DNA of 64,000 bases, from positions 1,116,001-1,180,000 of the forward strand of contig JARHVA010001472.1 in the NCBI GenBank assembly GCA_037957365.1. Direction: 5' to 3'. A model generated the notes under the pieces. The model was not told the DNA's origin and made no database searches. It saw only the letters and a list, made by a program, of their open reading frames with translations. Below are positions 1 through 8,760 of this stretch, piece by piece; within the stretch, counting starts at the first letter, position 1, and each line of letters starts with the position of its first letter. A program made the translations under genes and the position numbers. This stretch comes from Torreya grandis. Lineage: Eukaryota > Streptophyta > Pinopsida > Cupressales > Taxaceae.

Positions 1-345
1 TTTGCCTGTAAGGCATTGAATCAGCCTTGAGAGGAATGTCATGTTGAATTTCATTAGATCAGAGTGATTTTAGGTCATCATAGGAGTATGCTAGGATGTC
101 CATGTATTGGTTAAGCAAAGTGGTGAACTTGAAATGCTCTTCAAGAGTACAACATTTCCCAATGTTCACCATCTTGGGGTCTTCCTTGGTTCTTAGATTT
201 ACTTGATCAAACTCCTGAGAGGAGCTTGAATTCATTTGCTACTATTTGATGAGTCTATCATGCTTATCAAATAGCTTCTCAAAGGAAACCAGGCCTTTGG
301 GAATCTTATTCCCTTATAATTGCAAGAACTCCTCACCTGTGCTTA
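1..345 (-). pseudogene. Element F: connector and start of reverse transcriptase (partial)
   Basis: Read from 345 down to 1. The connector contains IPKGLVSFEKLFDKHD (about 330-283), then a Ser-rich stretch, then DPKMVNIGKCCTLEEHFKF, MDILAYSYDDLKSL and IQHDIPLKADSMPYRQ. Known: in plant Ty3/gypsy pol a block of the form DVFAWSYEDL...IQH.IPLK....PxRQ immediately precedes the RT fingers. This is therefore the lead-in of the RT, with the catalytic palm beyond the left edge. One in-frame TGA follows LKSL. It joins the RNase H block in the same register with no room for an RT in between. Confidence is high for family and moderate for the exact domain limits. Confidence 0.8.
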
Positions 346-429
346 AACTTGATTCAGGGGTTAGTTCAGGTTTTTGAGATTCACTACCTTCAAAATGTAG
401 CCATTCAAAGCTGTCCTTTTGCTCTAGAA

Positions 430-930
430 AGGCAATGATTTGATTATCATTATTGAATACCTACCAATGAATAATATTATTAGGTACACTTGGCTAAAAG
501 ACCAACTCAATGGTGTACCTATCTCCTTTGAAGTCTGGGTGGGGGATCAAGAGGGTAGTTGAAACAGCTAGTGCATCAGCTCGGTCATTAAATTCTCTAG
601 GGACTGTAGAGATGCTGAAAGCATCAAAGTTTTCAATTTCATCCTAGACTAGATTACGATAGTGGCATAATTTTTTATTCTTGGTTTGATACAAGTTCTT
701 CACCTGACAAACCACCCATTTAGCATCTCCTTTAGCATGAAGGAGTTTGATGCCCTTGTCCCTAGCAGCTTTCAATTCAAGCAACAAAGATTCATACTCA
801 GCTATGTTATTAGTGTTGCTAAACTTTAACTTATAGGATGAAAGAAAAATATCTCCTTGAGGGGATATCAGCACAACTTTGGCTCCTGAACTAGTGGAGG
901 AGTAGCTGTCATCAAATTCAAGAATCCATA
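430..930 (-). pseudogene. Element F: archaeal-type RNase H (aRH) lying between protease and RT
   Basis: From 928 downward the protein reads VWILEFDDSYSSTSSGAKVV, then LISPQGDIF, NIAEYESLLLELKAA, LHAKGDAKWVV and, after a TAG stop near 650, PREFNDRADALA. These are the RNase H landmarks, with Asp in EFDDS, Glu in AEYES, Asp in KGDA and Asp in NDRAD all present. After about 560 a segment with YTIELVF, PSVPNN and IHW leads to the RT connector. Known: Tat/Ogre elements carry a second RNase H of archaeal type, normally after RT-RNase H. Here it is directly downstream of the protease (same register, about 50 codons between them) and upstream of RT. I recall angiosperm polyproteins with a similar aRH-connector-RT order, so this is likely a lineage trait, not a rearrangement. 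Confidence 0.82.
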
Positions 931-1084
931 CCTCTTTTGATACTGATTTCCCCTTGGATTCTTCTTCATTTAGAGGTGGAGATACTTCCACACTTACCTC
1001 ATGCTCAGCCAATTCCTCTATTGTTCCACCTGAATGAATCTCTAGGTTGTCACCTATAGGAGCTTCACCAGCTACCTCATGAAC

Positions 1085-1565
1085 TTAATCCATGGATAGA
1101 AAGTAGTTGCCTATGCCTGAAGACTCAAACAAAATTTGAGCTTCAGGTGCTGAGGTCTGGGTAACTACATATTTTGCTTCCTTTTTAGGGAGTAGCCTCT
1201 TCATAACACCTTTGACTAAAATCCTCACTTTTGATAAATCCATGCTTAATTCACCACCAACATCCTTGTAGAAATTACACCCAAGAAGGATGCCATATGA
1301 TGCTGGGACATCTGCTACCAAGACAATCATCTTGATTCTTTTGTCTAGAAAGGCAGCAAATGCAAATGGGACGTCTTGAATTTGCCCCAGCAGTGGCACT
1401 TATTTTTTCTCCATGGAGAAGCATCTACCAAATGTCTTGGTTAGTGTGAGGTCAAGGGATTTGGCTACCTTAACAGGCATGACATTGTCTGAAGCTCTAG
1501 AGTCAATGATGTAATTGTTCAGCTACCATCCATTTATTAGCAATGAGACATAAAAAGGTTCAATC
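1085..1565 (-). pseudogene. Element F: retroviral-type aspartic protease
   Basis: Read on the minus strand: after the substrate-pocket strand FYVSLLING comes NNYIIDSRASDNVMPVKVAK, the position of the catalytic triad, then a segment with GQIQDVPFAF and further on VLVADVPASYGILLGCNFYKD, the conserved second half of Ty3-type proteases (ASYG.LLG). Function in a live element: cleavage of the Gag-Pol precursor inside the virus-like particle. Damage: the catalytic motif Asp-Ser-Gly reads Asp-Ser-Arg (one G-to-A change), and there are stops after NGW, after MEKK and after SMD. The last stop precedes the acidic linker to the RNase H. The product could not be active. Confidence 0.8.
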
Positions 1566-1749
1566 CTACTAGGAGCAGTAGGAGGGGTAATGGCAAGATT
1601 GTTCCTGGTGGGTGCATCCTTGGGGGGATCATGTGTCACTTTAGGAACTACTTGTTCAATAGAGATGTTTTGGTTTTTAACACACTGAACCAATTTATCT
1701 AATTGCTCAGGATGGGATTATAAAAATTCAAATTCAGACATTTGAATTT

Positions 1750-3073
1750 TGGTTTTTCTTTATATGGTCAATTATGTCAAATGCCTAGAATGAGCTAGGA
1801 GCAGAGGATGGGAGTTAATCCTTTTAATTTTTGAAAGGGGGAGGATTGGACTGTGAATTTGAAGTAGAATGCGTAGGGGCATTTGAGCTACTTTACTTTC
1901 TTGTAATCATCAGGGCCTTTGGCTAGAAAGGAAGAGTGGATCCTCGCTTAGCAATTGAAATTGTTGGTTGAGGTCACTCCTTTGCTTTCTCCTTATCAGC
2001 TCATTGGGATACTTGATTCTTGGACTAGGTGAATACATCATATGACCCCTCAGCTACATTGCCTTCACTTCTCAATTCATCTTGATAATTTAGGAAACCA
2101 ATATGGGAGTCGCAGCTAATTCTTCTTCTTCCTCAGTGAAGAGATTAGCATCATCTTCAGGATTTAACTTAGATTGGAAGGAGAAATTTGATTCAAATTC
2201 AAGATATCCAACTATTAAGTTGCTTGGAGGTGCTTCAAGGGTGAGGTTCCTCTGTGGAGGAGGAAGGTGATTCTGCTGTCCTTAATTCCTAGCAGCATTG
2301 CCTAGGTACACCTGATTCTGAAATGTCCTCTTGGGAATATCTCTGTATGTAGGAGTAGAAGACATCCCTTGTGCCATTTAGTTTTTGAGGGCCAAAACTT
2401 TATTTGCTAGTTTTTGCACCATTAGATCAGTGGTGGCTGAAGGGGAGTATTTAGAGGAAGGAGAAGATTTACCTCTATTTGGATCTCTTCTTATCTTTCC
2501 AGCCAAGATAAGGTCATCTTCTACCTCAGTAGCCAATTCCTGAGTAGTAGCAAGGTCTATGTGTCTAGCCCATCTCAGCAAGAAACTCACTTTAGGCAGC
2601 TGTGAGTTGATGAAGAAACACTCAAGATTCTAGGGTGTTGGCTAGGTGACCATGGGAATCATGTGCCTCAGCTTGTCGAACCTGGAAATGAAGTCCCTCA
2701 TAGGTTCATGGGGCTCCTTCTTCATCTATGTGAGCTAGGCTAGTAAGGCATGTGCATCTTCTATAGGCTTAAACTTGGCTTCAAATTTATCTTCAAGAGT
2801 GTCCCAATCAGTCATTGACCAAGCTTGTAGATGGTAGAACCAGTCTGTAGTAGCACCTTGTAGTGTCTCCACGAATAACCTAACTGCTATGTCTTCAAAT
2901 TCCACCCCTATTATGCCATAGGCTATGCTGAAAGCTGCAATGTGTTCATCAGGATGAACTTTTCCATCACCAAATAATTTAGGTAAATTCTTCCTTGAAC
3001 TGCGTGGAAGTTCATGTAAAGGTGGAGTCAAATTGAGTGGGCCAAATGAGTTACCCTAGGGGCCTTGAGCCAT
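1750..3073 (-). pseudogene. Element F: gag (capsid) pseudogene
   Basis: The start is the ATG at 3073-3071 (MAQGP then a TAG). The core reads LPKLFGDGKVHPDEHIAAFS (about 2990-2930), AVRLFVETLQGATTDWFYHL and WDTLEDKFEAKFKPI, then EPMRDFISRFDKLRHMIP and a Ser/Lys-rich tail. This matches the retrotransposon gag family (pattern F.G....P..H...F, L...A..WF..L, W..L...F...F). No CCHC zinc knuckle was seen. At least six in-frame stops occur, all TAG or TAA at sites where Gln fits. The linker from about 2100 to 1750 changes phase at least twice. Role in a live element: virus-like particle assembly. Confidence 0.78.
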
Positions 3074-3291
3074 GATTGGATTATGTAAAAGTGGGATCAC
3101 AAATTTGGGTGGAGAATGGGTAGGCAAAGCTCTACTAGCAGTAAAAAAAGAAGCTCTACCTTGTGTTGGTGACCTGGTAGGGCTAGGAGGAAGACTCCTA
3201 GTTCGTTGAAGGTGAGGTTGTAGAGGAAACAACTCAAAATTACTCTACTGCACCAACTCAAAAGCAGGGTCAACAACACCCTAGGATTTTT

Positions 3292-3306
3292 GGCTTCTGA
3301 TATAAC
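3292..3306 (-). other. Element F: degraded primer-binding site (initiator tRNA-Met type)
   Basis: On the minus strand the sequence reads TTATATCAGAAGCC, close to the plant iMet PBS TGGTATCAGAGCC with a few changes and an indel. It lies about 220 bp upstream of the gag ATG, as expected for a 5' PBS, and the adjoining upstream bases end in CA, as an LTR should. Confidence 0.55.
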
Positions 3307-3307
3307 A

Positions 3308-3895
3308 TGGAGTTGCTAGATTGCAGAATAAAAATGGAAAAGAGCAAGATCTACTTCAGCTTGAAGCTTGAGACTTCAAACTACGTGCTCTTCCCCAGTA
3401 CAGTCGTCAAAAATTGTTGGGTGAATTTTTTTGTCAACCAGCTAATTGGTGAGCAAAATAGGTCTCTTTAACCATAACATAGGGAGATTGGTCAACCAGA
3501 TGTGCAGGTTTACTACATTAGTAGGGGACAAGTCTCTCCTTTCATCAAGGGGAGGTTCCCTATAAATATGCAAGAGCTATATACTATATAAATAAGTAGA
3601 AAATAACACATGGGGGCAAGATAAACCATCCATCTCTCCTCTTTCAGAGATGATGTTTATAGATCAAAGGAGAAATCTTGGGTGATTGGTGAAGGTACTT
3701 CTCTTCTTTAAGAAGTAACATTCAACCAAGAGCCAGATCCCTTATTAGATAGTAGAAATCTTGGTGAAGCAACAGAAGGCACTTCTCTTCTTTCAGAAGT
3801 GCTTGTTCTTACAAACAACAAGAATCTTTCTGACAGGTAACTGGTAACCAATGGTGCAGAGTAACAACAATCTAAGATGTAGCTCAAATTCTCCA
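3308..3895 (-). repeat. Element F: probable 5' LTR (boundaries uncertain)
   Basis: The segment upstream of the PBS ends ...CTCCA on the minus strand. A minus-strand TATA-like stretch is present near 3574-3597, which would place U3 at higher coordinates. A possible start TGGAG at about 3895 mirrors the CTCCA end and would give an LTR of about 590 bp. The second LTR is outside the window, so the limits cannot be checked. The region contains the three related hairpins listed separately. Confidence 0.35.
3631..3802 (-). repeat. Three related hairpins with a conserved loop in element F upstream region
   Basis: Three inverted repeats sit at 3631-3652 (arms CATCTCT/AGAGATG), 3696-3717 (TACTTCT/AGAAGTA) and 3779-3802 (GCACTTCT/AGAAGTGC). 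Each arm pair is perfect. On the plus strand the loops are 8-base pyrimidine-rich sequences (CCTCTTTC, CTTCTTTA, CTTCTTTC). The arms differ between copies, yet pairing is kept. They could be paired binding sites in U3 or an RNA structure if the transcript begins upstream of them. Confidence 0.7.
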
Positions 3896-4860
3896 CCTTT
3901 ACTGCCCAAGAGTGAGGTACAAAGAACAATGGGGGCACAAAGTCATCCCAAGGTCCTTTACACAGAAATAGAAAATAAACACACACTGAAAACAATTATG
4001 TCAGCATAAAGTTTGAAAGTAACTGGTTTCAGGACACCTTCTTTATCACTTCCACTAGCTTGCTTGTTAAATTAAATAAATAAGAACACATTCAAAAGAT
4101 AGACATAAGAACAATCTCCTAAAATGAAACAAGCTATATAGCACAAAGTCTGTGAATCACTTGCTTTCTCATTCAAATAAAATAATATGAAATATAATCT
4201 GAGCTCAAAGTCCAAGTATTGCCTTTCAATTTGGGCAGAGTTTTGCTTCTATGGTCCAAAATATCTCCTTTTCATCGAACAAGAGATTACATTATATAAA
4301 GGCCAGGAGAGACTTGGCACTTCTTCCCATGGGGTGAACCATGCTACGCAATCAATGCCTTGGATGCATTCTTGGTTCTGTCAGGAAGGGCCATGCTGGA
4401 GCAGGGTGATTGCCTTAACTGTGGTGTGTTGGTTCATCTCCTTTGTCTACTCCCAAGCCTAAATTACTCATTCCATTATCTGCTAGCTGCGCAACTATCT
4501 ACTCTATCTTTATGCTAAAGGGGACAAACATGCTATGCTTTCAATTGTAGGCCCCAAATATCTACTCAGCAAACTACTTCACCTACTGGAATTAACTCCC
4601 ATTGAGATTTCCCTCTTTGTCTCTTCTTGCTGTGATTTGGGCCCTTGGGCTATCTTTTTCCCCTTTGCTAGCTCTTTCGGCTCTATCATCAGCGGGTCTT
4701 CCCTTTTAGCTTTGGTCTTTAGGCCTTTGAATGCATTCGGGTTTGTCTTTAAGTCTGCAAGGATCAATGGCTATTTTATTGCCACTAATTTGACATCTTT
4801 GGGTCCGTCATCTCCTCTTAGCAACTCTCTCATGTCTTTCTCACTTACTATGGCCGTTTC
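3896..4860. other. No gene recognised
   Basis: About 1 kb without a recognisable domain. Open frames of 91 and 123 codons on the plus strand (4187-4462, 4535-4906) have no motif I can name. The second runs into the G-box array. Probably further retrotransposon noncoding DNA. Confidence 0.5.
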
Positions 4861-4879
4861 CCACTATGACACGGGTGAG

Positions 4880-5626
4880 GACACGTGGCAGCATCCACAG
4901 CTTTGAATTAGGCTTATTAGAATAAGCATTGAAACTTGTTAAGGGTTAAAAGCATAGATGCAGACACTTGGTAGCTTTTGCCACACTAGGATGGGACACG
5001 TGGCAAGTTTCATCACTTTGAAATTTGTTAGAGACTGTGTCTTAGCTCGTGACATTTGGTAGCTTCTGCTGCACTTTGAGGCTTGACTCTTCACAAAGGG
5101 AACTTGCCCTTCGGGGTCATCCGGGTGGCCTTCAGGCTTTGATTCTTTCGAAAGACTATTGTCTCTTTTATTTCCTTTAAACAAAATGTCTAGGGAAATT
5201 CCTTTGGACAATATATCTGAAGGAGACCTTTCCTTGGTTTTGTGTTTGCACATTCGAGAGTGCTCCGTCTTTGACACGTGGCACCTTCTATTGCTTTGAA
5301 CAAGTGACATGTGGCATCTTTTGCTAAACTCATTGAAACTCTCCACCATTGACACATGCTGCTTTCCACTCTCAAGCTTTTGTAACATCATAGAAATTAT
5401 TGGGGCTCATTCAGGTTCTCTTAGATGATGACACTTGTCGCATCCCATTTGTTTTAGTCACTCGCTCAGGACCCACCACGATCCTTGCTCAAAGCAGTGG
5501 AAAGAAAGGAAGGGGCTATGGATTTTGACACTTGGAGGCTTCTGAAAAGCTTCAAAAGGGACACATGGTAGTATCAGTCACTTTTAGAAATAAGGTATAA
5601 TGTGTCTCAGCAGATGACACTTGGCA
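4880..5626. repeat. Array of at least eleven G-box-like repeats (consensus GACACGTGGCA)
   Basis: Copies begin at 4880, 4963, 4995, 5051, 5273, 5306, 5351, 5430, 5527, 5560 and 5616. Three are the exact GACACGTGGCA; the others differ mainly inside the CACGTG core (CACATG, CATGTG, CACTTG, CATTTG). Several are followed by a weaker tail of the form GCTTCT...CTTTGAA. Spacings of 32-33 recur three times and 56 twice. Known: CACGTGGC is the plant G-box/ABRE core bound by bZIP and bHLH factors. Inference: an enhancer-like array, perhaps part of a retrotransposon U3. A 150-codon open frame on the minus strand (5391-4939) turns several copies into Cys-His-Val/Met-Ser motifs, but copies fall in more than one frame, so a DNA role fits better than a protein repeat. 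Confidence 0.72.
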
Positions 5627-5702
5627 GCTTCCGCTTGTCCTTTTTTTTATGTGCACTTCAGTTGAACCATCTATTTTTCTGCTTCTTGCTGATGACATTG
5701 AA

Positions 5703-5760
5703 CCTTGAACCCATTGAACCCTGTTGAACTAAAATGGTTCTAGGTTCAATGGTTCAATGG
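5703..5760. repeat. Long imperfect palindrome built from TTGAACC units
   Basis: The left arm at 5703-5720 (CCTTGAACCCATTGAACC) pairs with the right arm at 5743-5760 (GGTTCAATGGTTCAATGG) with a single mismatch or so over 18 bp, around a loop of 22 bases. More TTGAACC units lie on both sides (5660-5910). No coding content. Confidence 0.7.
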
Positions 5761-5769
5761 TTTGATGTT

Positions 5770-6555
5770 TTAATGGTTTAATCCTTGCTTAGATGTTTGC
5801 CGATGGACACTTTTGATTGAACCAAGGCGTTGACCCAATCCTGAAGATGACCAAGTGTTGGAAATTGGTTCTTTTGATTGAACTATCTACAGAAGCCTTT
5901 GAACCTATTGAACCTGCTATTCCCCTTACTCAAAAAGCTTGAAAAATGAGGAATTAGAAAGCTCAGAACAAATTTTGAAAAGGGGAGAGACAATTTTGGT
6001 CACGCAGGACCAAACTAGTTCATATGTTGTCCCAAAAATGAGAAAGCTATTTTTGGGGACAAAAAAATGGAACATAATGGTATAAGAATGCCTATAATGA
6101 AAGTGGTGTATAGAGTTGTCCCCAAGAGACAAGGAATGGTAATGGTAAATGGTAATTGGTAAAAAAAATGAAAAATGGTTTTGATGTTCTTGCTATCATG
6201 GAGATGCACGTCCTAGTCAACATATGAGACAATAGAAATGATCAGTTATACAAACTACTACCCAACACCCTTTCAAAAAAATTTATTTTTTATAAACTAA
6301 TTGCCTATTTGGATCTCAATAATATGTTCATGATATTCATTAGTGATTGATTCTATTTCCTTCAAACATCGAGACAAGATATCTTTATAGCCTCTACAAA
6401 GGAAAGTGATACCAGTGATGGTAATAAATGTTAGGCAAAGGATAAATGATATAAGTGGTTAATGAATAGGTGGATGATAATAGGGTGTATAATGAATGGG
6501 ACACAAATGAAGATCAGGACTTTTAGTCACGTAATTTTTTTGATGTTAGATTTGA
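5770..6555. other. No gene recognised
   Basis: AT-rich DNA with two short minus-strand open frames (5926-6209) that show no known motif. A 3' LTR for element B was looked for here and not seen, so B's 3' end is unresolved. Confidence 0.5.
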
Positions 6556-6779
6556 CATAAATTTGGTTGTGGTGAAGCTAAAGATTCATGAAGATGCTCT
6601 TAATAGGACCACCAAATTGTTATGTTGTTTAGTCTTAAGAGTAGCCACCATCTAATTTTGTTGTAGATTGGAAGATTTATTGGTTTTTTCTTTGATAATG
6701 TCTCCAATAAATAGTGAGGAGATTTTGTGCTCATTTTTTGGCACCTCGATGAGGTTTTTACCGGTGCATTTATTCTAAT

Positions 6780-6936
6780 TATCCCATAGTGCCTTCAAGA
6801 AGGTTTCACGAAGAGATGTTAACATTTGACTTTAATTGTCTTCTAACACCTTTGAAAAGGTTTCACTAAAAGATGTTGAATTTATTATTTGATCATCCCC
6901 TAATTCCTTGAAAAAGGTTTCACTAGGATAGCGCTA
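6780..6936 (-). repeat. 57-bp (19-codon) tandem repeat in element B ORF
   Basis: The motif AGGTTTCAC occurs on the plus strand at 6801, 6858 and 6915, exactly 57 bp apart. On the minus strand the units translate in one frame to SETFFKELGDDQ, SETFSKVLEDN and RETFLKALWDN, each followed by a variable tail. Confidence 0.75.
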
Positions 6937-7972
6937 TTCTTCTACAAGAATTTGGTCTTGACCCCCTAGAGATTTTTCAAATGGTATGTCACCCTAGATG
7001 CAGTCCAAGAAAGTGTGATTCTATTACTTCCAATCAACACTTGTGGGAGGTGGAATGTCAATATAATGGCTATGTTGGATGGGGGTTATGTAATGATGAA
7101 AGGTATACAAATACTCATAGAAGATACTAGGAGAACCTATGCCAATTCTAAAGTAATCATCCTTAAAAATTGTAGAAGGATCATAAATATATTCAAATTG
7201 ATCCACAAGGAAATTTTAACCAATATTGTAACAACCAATAATATATTTTGTTTCTAAAACTAATTTTGATGTAAGGGATTGAATCTGATATCACAAATGA
7301 TGTTGATTTTATTTTTGATGCTAAATCCGATGTCAGTTCAAAAATAAAACCTGACTCTAATGTTGTTTCTTCATCTGATATGGTTGCTTCTATAATGTTT
7401 TGTTGAATGCTTAGCATTGAACAAGTAATGGCATGTGATGACATAATGGGATTTATAAAAATGGATTCATCTAGGAAGGGTTCAACATAAACTAGGTCAT
7501 CTAAGTGAAGCCCCTAAAATAGAGGGTATTGCTCGAGGGATGACTCGACAAAAACTTGTATATCAAAATGAAACTCTTCAATGAGTGGAAAAAGATCAAG
7601 AGACAACTCTATAGAGATTGGCTTGTCAAGGAGATGAGGCTCTTAAAAAATAGGTAAAACATGAATAGGTGATTCATCAAAGGGTAAATCATCACAAATG
7701 GGTGTTTCAATAATAACATCATGGTTTTGGTTCACAAGTGGTAATAAAAAATCAATCTTGAACACATTTTAGTCCTCATAAGATGCTTCTTGAAGAGGTA
7801 ATGGTTCTTGTTTTGGCTCAAATATCGACATAGAATTTCTAAAGTGGGAATAATGGTTCACAGTTTAATAATAAGATCTCCAAAAATTAGACTATTAAAT
7901 AAGGAATAAATAAAATCAAGTTCATCAAATGGACATTATTCAATAATAGGTTCAATAAATATAGATGACGGG

Positions 7973-8320
7973 CCTAAAATGGTAACAATGGGACACTGTG
8001 TAGTTTGGTTGCTCATGCAAATCAAAGGAAGAGGTCCTAAAATGGTAACCTTCGCATGTTACAGAGCCTAATTGCTTGCATAAGTTGAATAATAATAGCC
8101 TAAAATGGTAACCTTCACATGTTACAAAGTTTGATTGCTCATACAAGCTAAAGGGGGATAACCTAAAATGGTGACCTCTGCACATTATAGAGCTTGATCG
8201 TTTGCACAAGCCAAAGGGGGATAACCTAGAATGGCAACCTTTGAGCACAATGTGCAAATCAAAGGAGGATATCATAAAATAGTAACCTTTGAGTATGATG
8301 CATAAGTCAAAGGGGAAATA
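7973..8320 (-). repeat. 63-bp (21-codon) tandem repeat in element B ORF
   Basis: Plus-strand unit starts (CCTAAAAT-like) fall at 7973, 8036, 8099, 8162 and 8225, each 63 bp apart, then a shortened 48-bp step to 8273. On the minus strand all units stay in one frame (V/A-T/A-IL, then GYPPLAC or GPLPLIC, then a SNQ-type segment). A period divisible by three with a conserved peptide supports selection as protein when active. Confidence 0.8.
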
Positions 8321-8760
8321 TGAGGATGATGCATAATAATTGGCATGGATTGGAATGGTTTTCAACAAATGGGCTCAAAGAGGGTGACATCCTCAAACAA
8401 GATGGAATACTCATGTCCACCATAAAAATTCTCTACCTTACAAGTAAGGAAATAAGATACCTAAATACAATTATACCTTAGAGTCATGTCTAAAAAGGTT
8501 GTTCTACACGTTTGACTAGATTTGGACAATGTTTTGCAAATGTTTAAACAAGGAATGCGATTTTGATCTTTCTTCCAAACAAATGACTAAGGCACAAAAG
8601 AGACTATAAAAGGAGGGTGGCATGGAACCACACATAAAATTACTCAACCTTTGGGTAAATTTGAAATCGTATGAATTGGAAGAGGGTATGATAACTCAAA
8701 AATCCAAGGTGAAAACTAGTACACCAAAGCCTAGATTTTTATGATTCATCAATATCGTAA

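Larger units (their letters stand above)
1..3895 (-). mobile_element. Element F: partial Ty3/gypsy (Tat-like) retrotransposon, left end outside window
   Basis: Seen: on the minus strand one reading register carries, in order, a retrotransposon gag domain, an aspartic protease, an archaeal-type RNase H and the N-terminal lead-in of a Ty3-type reverse transcriptase that runs off the left edge. The recognisable blocks at 3073-2378, 1399-1085, 1012-560 and 235-1 are all in the same register; the poorly conserved gag-protease linker seems to shift phase and return. A tRNA-Met-like primer site and an LTR-like region lie upstream at 3292-3895. The stops within the blocks are TAG, TAA or TGA at sites where Gln, Arg or Trp would fit. 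Known: the extra RNase H marks the Tat/Ogre side of plant Ty3/gypsy elements. Inference: a silenced copy decayed by point mutation rather than rearrangement. The 3895 boundary is a guess. Confidence 0.8.
6560..8760 (-). pseudogene. Element B: unknown ORF with two sets of in-frame tandem repeats
   Basis: Product not recognised. From 8760 downward a frame reads through about 20 stops, nearly all convertible from CAA, CAG or TGG. Readable blocks include IQVSYFLTCKVENFYGG (with a TAG after the I) and ILFEDVTLFEPI. They are followed by five to six 21-residue repeats of the type KVTILGYPPLACMSNQTL (8320-7973). After a frameshift near 7840 an acidic, Pro/Leu/Asp-rich stretch follows (FEPKQEPLPLQEASYED, DDLPFDESPIHVLP, EQYPLF, LDDLVYVEPFLDES). 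After a second shift near 7200 three 19-residue repeats SETF.K.L.D(D/N)Q appear (6936-6780). No zinc knuckle, protease triad or RT motif is visible. It follows the same leader that precedes gag in element A. Ogre elements are known to carry an extra ORF1 of unknown function upstream of gag, which is one candidate identity. Confidence 0.6.

Noticed and set aside
4535..4906. 123-codon plus-strand open frame
   Set aside because: No motif, no conserved context, and its end runs into the G-box array; it looks like chance.
4939..5391. 150-codon minus-strand open frame with Cys-His-Val-Ser motifs
   Set aside because: The peptide motif arises from the DNA repeat. Copies at 4963 and 4995 fall in other frames, so a protein repeat is not supported.
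7973..8320. CRISPR-like regular repeats
   Set aside because: Units are contiguous 63-bp tandem repeats with no spacers, in eukaryotic DNA and in frame with a pseudogene.
7952..8368. 138-codon minus-strand open frame with 21-residue repeats (GYHFRL...)
   Set aside because: It is a shadow frame of the 63-bp repeat. The neighbouring minus frame (KVTILGYPPL) continues upstream and downstream into readable text; this one does not.
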